Shown: positions 33,900-45,546 of the stretch, piece by piece
How positions within the stretch are numbered: position 1 is the first letter of the stretch
Layout of the letters: the number at the start of each line of letters is the position of its first letter
Origin: Aspidiotus rigidus
Taxonomy: Eukaryota > Arthropoda > Insecta > Hemiptera > Diaspididae
NCBI GenBank assembly: GCA_035079385.1
Contig: JAVHKY010000013.1
Location: 12,150,001-12,214,000, forward strand
Direction of reading: 5' to 3'
DNA: 64,000 nt
The notes under the pieces: generated by a model
The model's database searches: none
What the model saw: the letters and a program-made list of their open reading frames with translations, nothing else
What the model was told of the DNA's origin: nothing
Program-made: the position numbers and the translations under genes

Positions 33900-34310
33900 A
33901 ACCTCTACTTCCTGTATTCCCGTGGTATAAACTTTTTAGCGATATTCCCCGCTCCCTTATATTTTAAACTCAGCCGTCTTCGTTTTGGACACAATCTACT
34001 CCTCACCCCTAAAACGATTGAATCTTTTCGAATCTCACCTACGTTCCCCTTCATCCAAACAATCCTTCTAAAGGCGATATCAACTTTTCGAATGTTCAGA
34101 AATATCCAACATTAGACAAATATTATACTCAGAAGCCATCAATCTACGATTCTATACCCCTCTTAGAGCCACCGACCTCCTATCGTCCGAAAACCCTTCA
34201 ATTTTCTCACACATTTGCAAATTTATTTCAGACCTACCTCCTTCCATCAACATTCAAATTCAAATCAATTTTTTTATTTTTCCTTCGAGATAAGGCCTTA
34301 TTTTTCAATA
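33900..34310 (+). pseudogene. C-terminal end of a non-LTR retrotransposon ORF2
   Basis: Plus frames give SRLRFGHNLLLTPKTI, then ECSEISNIRQILYSEAINLR and FYTPLRATDLLSSENPSIFS. This is the L.FGH...C...E.C......R pattern at the C-terminus of RNase H-bearing I/Jockey-type ORF2 proteins. The zinc-binding Cys/His residues are largely lost. After the end, 'ttttccttcgagataaggcc' and 'caataaattttaatg' look like the element's 3' UTR. Confidence 0.5.
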
Positions 34311-34515
34311 AATTTTAATGATTATTAAAGAATAATTTGGAATAAAAATGAATTTAATTAATAAATTAATATTTAAAAAATTAATATAAATTAAATTGAT
34401 GAAAATTGATTTCATATCTTCAAGTATTACTTTTATAATTTTTATTAAAATAAATAAAATTAATATATTTAATAATAAATTCATTTTATTAATTATTTTT
34501 TTTTAAGAATTTATT
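34311..34515 (-). pseudogene. Extremely AT-rich segment, possible second NUMT
   Basis: Read on the minus strand, one frame is open for about 65-70 codons although the DNA is close to 90% A+T, where TAA stops are expected about every ten codons. The peptide is rich in Ile, Leu, Phe, Asn and Met like AT-rich insect mitochondrial proteins. I could not match it to a specific mitochondrial gene, so it may equally be AT-rich nuclear DNA. Confidence 0.25.
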
Positions 34516-34639
34516 TTATTATAATTCTATATTTTGAATATAAAATATGTTTAAATTTCAATTTAACAAATTCAACTTAGTCACCCTCTTTCCAACTTTT
34601 TTTGTTTATGATTTTACTCTAAGCCCGTTATCACTTTTG

Positions 34640-35260
34640 TTGGGGGTACTTTCAGGAAATTTTCGTCCGCGGGCGCGAGCGAGGTTGATGAAGTCACGGA
34701 GAGCGGAGGGAGACTTGGATAAATGTTGACCTATGAGCTATATATGGTAGGTGGGGGACTTGGAAAAATTCCATCCTCCAAGCTATATACGATAGGAGAC
34801 GACATTTTTTCAAGTTTTTTGTCGGAAGGCGAACGGCGCACGGCAAATTTCTCAAAAAACCCCCCATAAAACATGTTCCCTGTTGAAAAATTTTCATTCT
34901 CGAGCTATATTACGATAAAAGGGGGACTTGAAGAAATTTCATCCTCCAAGCCATATACAAAAGGATTCGAAATTATTTTAAGTTTAGAAAAATTTCACGC
35001 TCCAAGGTATATACAATAGGTGTCAACCCCCGCGCTCGGTGTTGTCACGAGGTTGATGACGTCACGGAGAGGGGGGGACTTGGAAAAATTGCGTCCTCCG
35101 AGCTACATAAGATAGGAGGGGGACTTGGAAAAATTTCGACCCACGAGCCATGTAAAATTTTTCCAAGTTTTTTGCTGGACGGCGTACGGCCGCGCTTGGT
35201 AAACTTCTCAAACCACCCCCCCCCCCTCTAAAACAGGTTCACTGTTAAAATTTGTACATG
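34640..35260 (+). repeat. R-family composite tandem repeat
   Basis: Two long copies (about 34,670-34,905 and 35,020-35,255) each contain an entry word 'gaggttgatgacgtcacggag' (or '..gaagtcacggag'), two or three short units of the type GGGGGACTTGGAAAAATTTC then 'atcctccaagctatatacgatag' (about 45 bp), and a core ending in a GG(A)ACCTGTT or AACAGGTTC..CTGTT hairpin. This is the best-preserved example of the family in the window. Confidence 0.7.
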
Positions 35261-35306
35261 CGTGTCCGATCAATTATGGAAACTTGGTAAGTTATACTAT
35301 TCCTAA

Positions 35307-35621
35307 TTGTTATTTCTCCTCAGAATAGAGACTCTAAAAATCTATGTTTCTAGCGTAAATGTGGCCGAGGATATGAATTACAATAACATCCCTGAGGACT
35401 CTGATAGTGAAGACTCATCGTCGGACGGTGCCCAGGACGACCCTCCTGCACACTCAATATCAATAAAGAAGAAAAAACGTATCGTAAGACACATAAAAAG
35501 AAAACTCGAATGGCTGTTAATAGCCGACAACAACGGCCAACCAACTCCGTTCTCGATTCTTGCCATAAAATCATGGTTGAAGTCGTTATTTGATGCTACA
35601 GGAATTCCGCTACTTATATGA
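35307..35621 (+). CDS. Hypothetical ORF with acidic then basic region
   Basis: A 104-residue frame contains a Ser/Asp-rich stretch (EDSDSEDSSSDGAQDDPP) followed by a basic one (KKKKRIVRHIKRKLEW). The frame lies between two R-repeat segments and about 0.5 kb upstream of a Jockey-like RT relic in the same orientation. It could be a piece of a transposon ORF1 or a host exon. No domain is recognised. Confidence 0.25.
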   Translation: MLFLLRIETLKIYVSSVNVAEDMNYNNIPEDSDSEDSSSDGAQDDPPAHSISIKKKKRIVRHIKRKLEWLLIADNNGQPTPFSILAIKSWLKSLFDATGIPLLI

Positions 35622-35745
35622 GAGGAGGGGGACGATGTCTTTCTTCAAATCGCAGCGTGTTCAAGTTATCACGTCACCTTTTTGGGGACTTAGAAAAACT
35701 TCAAGCTCTAAGATTTATATGACAGGAGGGAGACTCGGGACAGCG
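35622..35745 (+). repeat. R-family units
   Basis: Units 'gaggagggggacgatg' and 'gacttagaaaaacttcaagctctaag', then 'gacaggagggagactcgg', follow the R short-unit pattern. Confidence 0.5.
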
Positions 35746-36009
35746 AAATCCCCTTTTTTGTATTTTTTACATTTATATATTATGAAAAAAAAAAAACTGT
35801 TAGAGAAACAAGTCTCGCCAAGAAATATACGGGTATGAATATCATCAAGAAGCCGAAAAAACAGACAGAGGTGCGCGAACAATAGTATGCTGGACGACGT
35901 CTAGCGAAAGAGGTCCCAAAATAAAGAGACCAGATCATGACGTATGCTACAGAGCAGTGGCGTCTCCAAGATATAAACAAGGGAGGGAATGAGAGGGGAT
36001 TTGAACGAA

Positions 36010-36740
36010 AAGTTTGCCTAAAACCGTAAAAAATATTGACGCGGAGGAGAAAACAATACCTTCGGCAACATTCTCTAGAGTCAAAATGCGTGACTTGCCA
36101 GGAGTCACGATCACCGTAAAATATCATTTTTTTCGTACGGCTCGCATATGGAAAAAGCTCCCTCGCAAAGGTCTAGTGATGTCGATCTTTTCGTACAATG
36201 CGATACTAAAACGTGGAAACCAGCAAAACCGGATGTATCACTCCTCCCAAAGATGTCGAAACTATCTGAGAAACTGTACATCCTGCGCCGCATGAAAACT
36301 CTCGGAGGTAAACAACTGATTCCTAACCACCAGTTTGTTTTCAAAGCCAAACATTTTACCACCGAGTCGGTGAAACTATAAGGCAGGCCCTTGAGGAGAA
36401 AAAGTTTTGTCTCTTTGTTTCTCTAGATACTGGTCGAGCTTTTGACAGAGCCGATTAGTCAACATTTCTTGCCGCAGCACGACAGCTCGTGCAGATCCTA
36501 GCGTCCTACCTCAGTGCTAGAACGGTCTACATCTACCATGGAGAAGCCAACTCCATGACCAAACCAATCGTAGCAGCAGGTCCTCTGCCCGCTGATCTTC
36601 CGGCACAAAGAAACACCACACTTGCTACCTTTGCAGATGATACTGCAGTACCCTCGCTGCACGAAAATTACATCGTAGCAACCAACAGCGATAGTTGGCT
36701 ACATCGTCTTTGCAAAAGCATGGAAAACGCTTGAAGAGTC
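36010..36740 (+). pseudogene. Jockey-like reverse transcriptase, decayed
   Basis: Frames in order give RTARIWKKLP, then SLLPKMSKLSEKLYILRRM with KQLIPNHQFVFKAKHFTTE (a Jockey RT signature), then in another frame RQALEEKKFC..FLDTGRAFDRAD (motif A region). Next come QILASYLSARTVYIYHGEAN and FADDTAV (36,630-36,650, motif C). The motif B segment (VPQGSVLGP) is missing between PIVAAGPLP and ADLPAQR, consistent with a small deletion. Stops and shifts make it non-functional. Neighbouring 35.3-36.0 kb may hold its upstream parts. Confidence 0.65.
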
Positions 36741-39150
36741 GTCACTTAGACAATTTACCCCTTACAAATTATTCTGGAGGGGGAAGACGCAGAGCAGCAG
36801 TTGAGTGAATTCAACAAATTAGCCAGGATCCGCTATGATCGAATCGTCGAAATCTTGACATCAAAAATAGTCCTAGAAAAGGAGAATTGCAAAAACGAGT
36901 CGAAAGACTGTAGGCAACAAAATCAATCCAAGGGATTTTTAAATAAAGATTAATCGTTGAAAAAGCCAACATTTTTCTTAATTTTATTCATTGTCGTTAC
37001 CACGAAACAAATCTGTTTAGAGAATGATTTTTTAAAGAGTTGACCTTGAATGGAGGTTAAGGCGATAGGAAGATAGGGGGAGAGGGGGGGAGGGATTTTC
37101 AGAGGGTTCTAGAATTGTGAAGAAGATGGCTATTTTCCAGGCTAAAGGGTAGAAGAAGGTGATGAAGCGAGTTGGGGTACAAGTTCTTGTTTTCCTGGTA
37201 ACTTGTCCTTCAAGTCTTACTCGCAGGAAAAAAAATTACAGAGCACGTAGGCATAAAAAATAAGTTTGAGGTCCCTTGGTTCTGAGATACTAATACATAC
37301 ACACAAAATTCAAAATAAGATGTAGAAAAACTGATGCTCAACATTGATTGGTTTCAAAATTTTGCTTCGTTCATCTTCATGAAGATGACCTCGGAAGAAA
37401 ATGATAACGAAATTTGAACAAATTTTAGATTTCAAATTTCAGATGTAGGCCTGTTGTTTTCCCCTGTTATTCAATGCGCGTCACGGCCATGAATGAAGCG
37501 GCACTTTGACAAATCAGTGGATAGAAAACGGAGGACGTGAGTGCGACCTCATTTCTGGAAAAGGAACGTAAAATAATTTGAAAAAGTTCCACTCACCATT
37601 TAGAGTGAACAAAGTAAAGCCCTCGTGATTCTGAGAGTTTGTACTGGAACGCATGCTCGAGGAGAGAGAAATGGGGTGTTATTTAGCTACAACAATTCCG
37701 AGCCAATGTGACGATCCCACATGATATTTTTACGAGAATCAACACCGCGGCAGTCCTACACGGAGATTTCTCAGATATTGCGGCCCATAAGATACCGCCA
37801 TGGAACGTATCGTTAAATTAGGAGTAAATCAATGACAGAGAAAAACCAAAGAACAAATAATGATTACGATTAATGCTAATTAAATCATTCCGAGGTGATG
37901 AATCTCTTCGCGGCGAACGCTTTCGGGCATTTGATAGTCTCGTCACAATTACCTGCCTTCTATTCGACGACCTTGAGTTTCACGCACTCTTCGTTAATGT
38001 TCGCTCGACACTCGACAGGCTAATAACCCCTCATTAATTGTTGCAAAAGCCGACATAAGTCAAGATCATTTTTTTCGTACACTATTCTTATTTCATTAGT
38101 CGCTGCGCGCCGCCGTTTACTTCATTAAAACTAACATATTTCCTAGATAAATTTAGATTGCATTGAATAATTTTAGTTTGCACGTTGTCTAAATGAGAAA
38201 AAGTAGCTGTGGGAAGGAAGTAAATATTATGTACCCCGGGTACGATATTTGATTTACAACCGTGAACGTGTCCTTTATCTCGTACGCGTGATTATGGTAC
38301 GATATGGTCAGTGGAAATAGCCCATGAAATATGTAATGGATCCGCGTAAGTATTCACGTCAGAATACGAGTACAATAGTAGCCGAGGGAATTTTAAACGA
38401 TTTATTAAAGATATCAGAAACAATTGTTCACATCATTTTTGAATTTGATCTTATCTGTCTATACCTGAAGAGAGCTATACATATTAGTGAACTATGGACC
38501 AGAACTCGTTTACCACAATTGTACCGTATCTCAACGATACATCTCCATCATCTCAATTAATACACGTGAAACTGAAGACTTTTCGTACAAGGTCAATTTT
38601 TGTGTACTGCTCTCCCGGGTTTTGTTAAACCTTCTGACTGTAAAAAAGTAGACTTTAGTCACACTCATTCTGTCACGTATTCCAGATCGATTGATTTCAT
38701 TAGAGCGATAAATTAGTGTACCCATCGCTTCAGCGTGTATGGAACAGCTCAGCAGTCGATAGTAGAAAATCGGAATAACAATTAAAGAACGCTTTAGGAA
38801 GAGAAAAAATACTTCCGGAATTCTAGATATAAGCTATAAGGGAAACAAGATCCGGAAGAGTATCAAAAATTAGTTAAAACAGCAAAATTAGATTCATACA
38901 GCTTCCTTTTCCCCTCAGGCTTTCGAACATCCAAGATTTGAAATATAGACTCGCACTCTCATCATGTTAGGAAGATTGACCACTAAAAAAACGCGGGTGA
39001 GTACTTTAACATTCAGAAAATAAAGTTGACCAAAAGATTTAAAACCCTAGCAACACGAATAATGAAGACAAGTTTTTCGTTTAGGTTACATTAGGTCCTG
39101 GATCGAATATAGAAACAAACAGTGGACAGGAGAGTGGAAGAGTGACGATA
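36741..39150. other. Intergenic, nothing recognised
   Basis: Contains GGGGAGAGGGGGGAGG-type purine words near 37,076-37,095 and the short ORF 38,324-38,560, without family features. Confidence 0.4.
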
Positions 39151-39500
39151 ATAGCCCATGGACCCACTTCCCTTTTTCCCACAGTAAAGAGTCGCCTCGA
39201 CCTACAACAAAAATTCCAACCAAACTTCTGAATAACACAAGGCCTGGGTGCCCATGGCGTCCTATAGGCTCATATCTTCTGCGCCTTCTCACCCGAGAGC
39301 CCAAACCACGTATTCTTAGACTGCCTTCAACGCATGGATGGCAGACCCTTCGATTGGAACAAAACCATCTATCATCATGTGAAGTACATGGAAAGAGTCA
39401 TCGAGAAGTTATGGCTCATTAAAAACCCGAACTTCCACTAGACAAGGAATTACCAACAGCAGAGACCTGATTAACTGACAGGAAAGCGAGCCGTCATGAA
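39150..39500 (+). pseudogene. R1-like ORF2 C-terminal remnant
   Basis: A plus frame from about 39,165 reads FPTVKSRLDLQQKFQPNF, then a stop and TQGLGAHGVL. This resembles the FFP.V..R...........TQ.LTGHG.F segment near the end of R1-clade ORF2. Downstream, DWNKTIYHHVKYMERVIEKL resembles the last helix. The zinc knuckle between them is not intact. Confidence 0.45.
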
Positions 39501-39689
39501 GAGGAACCTGGATGGAGAACGGAAATGCGTCCCACTCAATTTATCAGATCTGCATCAACAACAATACTCCCTATGACGAAGTCCCACTCCCATGATGAAA
39601 ATAACAATAATAATTATTAAACATAAGGCATAAACTAATTATGCACGTAGTTACATTCCCTCCGTCCGCTGCTGAGTACTGCCAAAGTG

Positions 39690-39790
39690 GAAAATAGGAA
39701 ATAAACTGACGCCAGGGGGGGGGGGGAATTTCCAGTGGCGAACCCTCCTCTCCCCCCAAAAAAAGGTTAGATCAAGGTTTCCCAGACCAT
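39690..39790 (+). repeat. Paired repeat, copy 1 (partner 40,500-40,590)
   Basis: Both copies share 'ctg.cgccaggg', a G/purine stretch, 'tttcca.tg', then 'cccctcc' and 'aaaaaaaggtt'. Copy 1 contains 12 consecutive G (39,715-39,726). They flank an 800-bp interval with transposon remains, as the two ends of an insertion might. Confidence 0.45.
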
Positions 39791-39875
39791 CTCGGATGAT
39801 GGGAGCTTCAAATATTATCTAAAAACGAGAAACTACGGCACCACAGACGCCTGTCCCTGCGGCCCTGGTACGGAA
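39770..39875 (+). pseudogene. Fragment of R1-like ORF2 end
   Basis: The frame reads ISDDGSFKYYLKTRNYGTTD then ACPCGPGTE, matching the GHG.F..YL..........C.CG pattern of R1-clade zinc knuckles. It stops at the hAT-like terminus beginning near 39,875. Confidence 0.4.
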
Positions 39876-39985
39876 GTGTTTCCCAAACTTTTTGGATGCA
39901 CGGCACTCTAAAGCTACAATTAAAATTTGGCGGCACCCGTCACTGAAAATTTTGTTTTAACCACGAGAAATATAGGTACAATTAA
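39873..39985. mobile_element. hAT-type terminus
   Basis: The words 'agtgtttcccaaactttttgg' (read in two parts), 'cacggcactct' and 'aatttggcggcaccc' are characteristic of one end of a widespread group of insect hAT elements with CAGTG(T)TTCCCAAAC termini. Only one end is seen. Confidence 0.4.
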
Positions 39986-40590
39986 ATTATGGATATTAAA
40001 AATTTTATTTCAGATTAGCACAATCGTTAATGAGAGGGGTGTGATTGATGCTTAGTGCAAAGTTCAGTTATTTATGATTATTGGGAAACGCTGTGGTACA
40101 GAAACTGCCCACGACGTATACACAAAACGGGCCATTGGACTGGAACACCATGGAGGAGTACCATCTATCATATATATGGAGGCGACTGTATTACAGTTAT
40201 GGAAAACTGAAAATCCGTTCTGCAGAATAAAGAACTCAAACACGTACTCGAACCAGTCAACAACTAGTTTCAACTAACTAATTATAATTGACTGCTAGTC
40301 ACGGGGTCACCCTTCCAGTGCACAAATCATCTTGATCAGTCTCTGAGGGGCATCGCGGCAGGTGTTCAAACCTAACTTATAGCTCGTCCTTGTCCTGGGA
40401 GGCCACTGTTAGGCCAAATTCCCAGAACAACAGACCTTGAAGAAACCCCTTGTCGGGAGCGATCCCCGGGACTACCCTCTAATAATTCATATTACGCGAA
40501 TAATATACTGGCGCCAGGGAGAAAGTTTCCATTGCTGATATCCCCCCTCCCCCTCTAAAAAAAGGTTGGGTTAGGTTAGGATCTGCTAGC
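39986..40590. other. Unassigned, includes second copy of paired repeat
   Basis: The frame 40,074-40,277 has no recognised features. 40,500-40,590 is the partner of 39,690-39,790. It is followed by TTGGGTTAGGTTAGG, which is too short to be a telomeric array. Confidence 0.35.
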
Positions 40591-40599
40591 CTCACAAAC

Positions 40600-42190
40600 A
40601 AAGTCAATACAAATTGACTGGCTAACATGCAAAATTAGCACTAAAATACACATCACCAGATGCCCCAAATACAATCTCTACTCGGAAGCCAGGTGCAAAT
40701 CTTTAAACCATGCGATGGAAACTGAAGACCTTGCGAACACCCAGAGCCCTTATACGCAGAACCAAAACCAGAAGGCTGCAAAGACTGCCTCCACCACAAC
40801 AAAAGACAAGAAGACGCCAAAGCAAAAACCGGTATCCGCCTCTTCCCAAGGAAGACAGATCACAAAACTGGTTCCAAACTCTACCCTACACTCCAGGCTT
40901 TCCTGAAAAAGGCAATACCAACCCACCCAAGATCAAGGACATCAGAGGCTCCTCAACTAACTTCCAACGATGGCTAAAAAACCACTCAAACTAATGTACC
41001 TCAACACCAACCACTGCTGTAGCACTTGCAGGAGAGAAAAATATAGACCTACTCTTCATGACAAAACCATACTATCCAACCATCACACGTAAGATCCATT
41101 GCTCCAGGCAGCCAACAAAGCGCCATCCTCATTCGACGAGACCTACAGCGCATCCCAGTATCAACCAATCACCCAGATATAACAGCAATCAAAATTGAAA
41201 ACAACCTACTCATCTGCGCACACTCCTCCCCCAATAAGGACAACACACACACACACACATCTTGCTCACTCTGCAGAACATGATTTCAAGGCACAACTAA
41301 TCTGAAATACCAGAACAAACAACCAATGCTCGCGGAGAAGAATTTGAAACCCTCCTAACCTCTACAGGCCTCCAAATTCGAAACAATAAAACCCCTACCC
41401 GGTGACGGAGAGACCTCTACAGTGGGATTCGAAAGATCAACGCATACAACTTTAGTATCCTGACTGAAGAAGACTCACATTCCGATCTGCTAAAACCAAG
41501 TAATGAAGCACAACAAGGAACTTGAAAACTGCACCAACTGTGAGCTTGACAAGGAAAAGATGAAAGCCTTGTCTGAGCTTGGATGGTTTGAATGTAAAGC
41601 AGACATCCAGTAATTCAGATCTGCTACGAGAATTATGAGAAGAAAGAAAGCAATCCGCTCAAAAAACAGTCGAATGCAAACTTGAAGAATGAAATACAAA
41701 GGCTGAAAATGGAAGCGGACGCCAAACACACTCTATGTCAAATGGTACTGCATATCCTGTGAGCCTATAGACTATGATAGAAGACGCAGTACTGCGTGCC
41801 ATAGAAAATTACATCCCAATAATGAGAAACTCGCCCAAACCACAGTCAGAGGCTCCAAGAGTAGAACTAAAACATCCTCCTCCCCTCTGAATGCCCAGTC
41901 GGATTAAGCCTGAGAACACTCCTTCCACTAAAGCCCTCTTAGGAGAGAAGGCTTTACCTTCTCCGAGGTATTACAGAATAGTAAACAAACAGCTGACAGC
42001 ATTGCGACTTACGCTGAAGCTGCTGTCATTAGAACTATATGCGTTCTGGCAGGAATACTTCCGGTTGGTTACTCGGTTAAGGAGAGGGCAGCAATGTTCA
42101 AACTCCACAGGTGAGATAATCAGCACTTCGAATCAAGGAATGGCGGAAGCACGTGGAATTAACATAACCAACAAGTTTACAAAAGAGTGA
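40600..42190 (+). pseudogene. Non-LTR retrotransposon ORF1 end and endonuclease, decayed
   Basis: Around 40,650-40,900 overlapping frames read a basic, Gln/Lys-rich peptide (QNQNQKAAKTASTTTKDKK) preceded by a Cys-containing segment (CPKYNLYSEARC), like the zinc-knuckle end of an ORF1. From 40,980, frames give endonuclease pieces, including AILIRRDLQRIPVSTNHPD and ITAIKIENNLLICAHSSP, then HSDLL near the SDH position (about 41,480). Multiple shifts and stops. A 99-residue frame at 41,891-42,190 may be the linker before RT, but no RT is seen. Confidence 0.5.
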
Positions 42191-43904
42191 CAAAGATAAA
42201 AGGCTTCTAAGAACGGCCATGATCTGTTCTCGTTCTTCTCTCGTATCAAAGAGCGCTGGAGATTAATTAGTTTGAGCCTGAGAAGTTCAGCACACAACTG
42301 ACGACCTGATGACGGTATCTGGTCTCTGAAACACGTATTTTACGCTGTACTGTGCCCGCGAGGAGACACCACCACAAGGTTCAACAGGTCCTCAGGTATT
42401 GCACTCGGGTAATTGCAGAAGTCTCAGAGCGATGGTGGAATGTTCACCTCACTCGGAGGAAAATTAAAGAAAAGAGGACGCAAAAACTCACTACAGGCAA
42501 ATTTTAGCTTTGAATGACCCCTAGTCATCCTCGAGGTACCAGGAGATCGTAAGACCATCATTTTCACATCTCTCTCGCTCCCATCGACACGATAGAAAAA
42601 TTTCCATACTCATAAATTCTCGCGATAAGTAAACAGGCTCATAAAAATTTTTCTAAGCTCTCAAAGGCTCTCATGAATTGTTTATTCTGGGAAGCGAAAT
42701 TCAATACTGATGCCGTTGTTTGATTCATGACTAAATCAGATAGGTTAATCTTCCATTTCGGGTTCATTAATCTGCTCTTAAGATTTACGAACGCGAAATT
42801 TTTCTTCTACAAACCAAAATGAATCTTTTATACTGCGAGGAATTATAACTCGAAAAAAATTTTATAATCAGCGGGTATCCTATTATTTGTCGATATTTAT
42901 TTAAAAATTGCACCAACGGAGAAAGCTGTAACCAGCTGGCTACTCTGGCACCAGTAACTGGTACGGTTCAACGTCGGCTACCGCATTTATGCAACTAATT
43001 ACTTCTGAACTCATATATATGAACGTATGAATCTGATTTGACAATTCAACTACACGGTACAGAGTGAACGATACCGTCGGATAAAATAAGTCGAACTAAG
43101 TATTATAACATTACTATAGCTTATTCTACATGCCGCATTCGCTTTGATGGTGAAAGTATCAAAATACGACGAGTAATTTGCATCGAAGATTCTCGATCGT
43201 CTGTATCATAGTATACGTAGTTGTACTAATCGGCAAATCATAAATCAATGAGGCCTACACCGCATGTCGCGTGTCCGCGAATTAGTTATCGCGAATATGC
43301 GAACGGTGCTAGTTACCGGTATACGATGTCCCAATGAGCAGTGTGATCGTGCTATATTTAGTACAGTACAGTAGAATTTGATTGTACGAATTTTAAAAAT
43401 GACGACGATGCAATCGAGGCACATCAGAAGATGGATAATCATCATGCGCAAAAAGTGAGGCATAGAGAAGAAATAATAACCTTTCTTTCAGGGTTGTATG
43501 AATGTGGGAATAGAAATAGTCACTTTAGCGAAGTTGAAGAGCTTTCTTGAAATTCAAGGTCAGCGGCCGAATTGCTGAGCACACAAGTGCAACGTTCGTC
43601 AAATAGCTAAGAATTTTTTTAGAGCAAAGGAGGTGAAGGAAGATGTACACGGAAAGGACCGAGACTTCAAGTAGGTAATTGTGAGGCAGTTTGGATTGAA
43701 CTTGATGTTCCACAATTTTATTGCGGTTTCATTTTTCAAGCTAGAACCCCAAAATGGTTAGAAGCTTTTGTTACATCTCAAAATATCCTCAAGCTCTTCC
43801 TTTGGTGGAATTCGAACTTTGGAATACCCCGAATTTTCTCGAGACAATATTATATAAATGACGTCCTCCATTAGATATGATTATGAAACATTTTTGGTTC
43901 TGCC
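42191..43904. other. Intergenic, nothing recognised
   Basis: Short ORFs (43,245-43,463 and 43,525-43,713, both minus) lack signatures. Nothing else is seen before the NUMT border. Confidence 0.4.
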
Positions 43905-43995
43905 AAAATTATTAAATTAATAAAATAAATTACATCTAAATATCCTACTATAAACAAAATTATGAATTTAATCCATATATTAAAAAAATTTGGGA

Positions 43996-44655
43996 TCTAT
44001 TCTTTTCACAGTTCGTGCGGGCGTTCTACTGGACGGATTTGCTTCATTTTTTTATTATCTTCAGAATAACCTCTAGATTAGCCATCAAGTAGTACCTCAC
44101 TTCAGGTGTTCCCCACTTATCTGCATTTGCGTTTTCTCCCCATGTATTTCTTGTGGAAAATTTTTCATACCTACATTTGGTTGAACGCAATGACAGTCCG
44201 TCAGGCCGTTCTACTGGCTGATTTGCTTCATTTTTGTTTATTCTCTTCAGAATGATCTCTAGATTAGCCATCAAGCATTACTTAGTGTCTCACTTCAGAT
44301 GTTCCCCACTTATCTGCATTTGCGTTTTCTCCCCATGTATTTCTTATGGGAAATTTTTCATACATTTGGTTGAACGCAATGTCCGTCAGGCCGTTCTACT
44401 GGGCCGATTTGATTCATTTTTTTCTTATTCTCCTCAGGACGACCTCTAGATTAGCCATCAAGCATTACTTAGTGCCTTACTTCAGGTGTTCCCCATTTAC
44501 CCGCATTTGCGTTTTCTCCCGATGTATTTATTATGGGGAATTTTTCATACATTCGGTTGACTGAACGCGAGAAGCGTAGCTATTTAGTAGCATAGTACGT
44601 ATGTTGACTCATCCAGCAGTGAGAGAGGTATGAACTTGAACATTGGTACCTTCTA

Positions 44656-44695
<40 letters not shown>

Positions 44696-45546
44696 AAACT
44701 TTCAAAAATAACTTTATGACAGTTCGTCTGGCCGTTCTACTCAACCAATTTACTTCAGTTTCTTTAATTTGTTCATTTAGCACACCAGCTGAGCCATTAA
44801 GGATCAGCAGCCGCTCGACTTAAGGCGTTCTTGAATTTTCCTCAATTGAGCTTTTCACATATTATCTATCTATATACTGGAAAAAATTCAGTAAAACTTA
44901 ATAAAATTCGCCAGACATTTCCCCTGGACAGATTGGGCTGATCTTTCCTTTGAATAAATGCTTCCGACCCACAGATAAGCCATTACCCATTGGCTGACCC
45001 GTCCCTGACTTCTGTTTTGGGTAGTATTGAAACGCGATTTTGCCCTGTACATTTCTTATGGACATAGGTATTTTTTAGATGAAATTGAACCATTTTATTC
45101 AGTTTACCAGCGTCAAACTAAACAGATCAGACTGATTTTTTTTTTCTTTTTTTTAAAGAATGCCTATCACCAACAGATTCGCCGTCACTCAACAACTTAC
45201 TCCGCCTTCCTCACAAATTTTAAAAAAATCGAAACGCGATTTTTCCCTGTACATTTCTTAAGGGGATATTTGTGAAAGGAAACCGAACAACCCTTTTCCA
45301 ATTTGCCAGGGACCTCAACTGAACAGGTCGGGCTGATTTTTTATACCCTCCGATCCGCCATCACTCCTTGACCAACTTAGCCTCCCTTAAAGCAAATTCC
45401 CGAAACACTAAAACGCGGTTTCACCAATTAGATTTCTTATGTGGCTTATATTCCACCTATAATAATATATTCCCCCTATCCAGGTGTCATGGTTGAATTA
45501 TATCATCAAATTATACTAATGCTGCGGAGCAGCACAGGTCATCTAG
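43996..45546 (+). mobile_element. Non-autonomous Helitron inserted in NUMT
   Basis: The 3' end has the Helitron signature: a GC hairpin GCTGC-GGA-GCAGC (45,521-45,533) nine bases before CTAG (45,543-45,546), followed by host T. The 5' end begins with TC (43,996) preceded by host A (43,995). Removing 43,996-45,546 and joining A to T restores one continuous nad1 reading frame across the site, which independently supports both ends. It encodes no Rep/helicase; the interior is a series of diverged repeats of about 175-195 bp. Confidence 0.8.
44010..45460 (+). repeat. Tandem repeats of about 185 bp inside the Helitron
   Basis: 'cgttctact' marks copies starting near 44,022, 44,217, 44,392 and 44,733; more diverged copies start near 44,912, 45,100 and 45,303. 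Each contains, in order, a 'gattt.cttcattttt' word, 'agattagccatcaag', 'ttccccacttatctgcatttgcg' (in part) and 'tgtatttcttatgg'. The first three copies are very alike. A (TA)n run lies at about 44,659-44,690. Frames on both strands (44,044-44,274 minus; 44,234-44,564 plus) are repeat artefacts. Confidence 0.75.

Noticed and set aside
40563..40583. TTGGGTTAGGTTAGG resembling the insect telomere repeat TTAGG
   Set aside because: Only about two units; similar short words (10,830; 59,110) occur by chance in AT-rich DNA. Not a telomere or clear interstitial array.
44044..44564. ORFs of 71-76 residues on both strands near 44.2 kb
   Set aside because: They repeat with the 185-bp tandem units of the Helitron and are open on both strands; no coding signal.
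44659..44690. (TA)n run as an origin or regulatory element
   Set aside because: A simple microsatellite inside the Helitron tandem array; nothing links it to a function.
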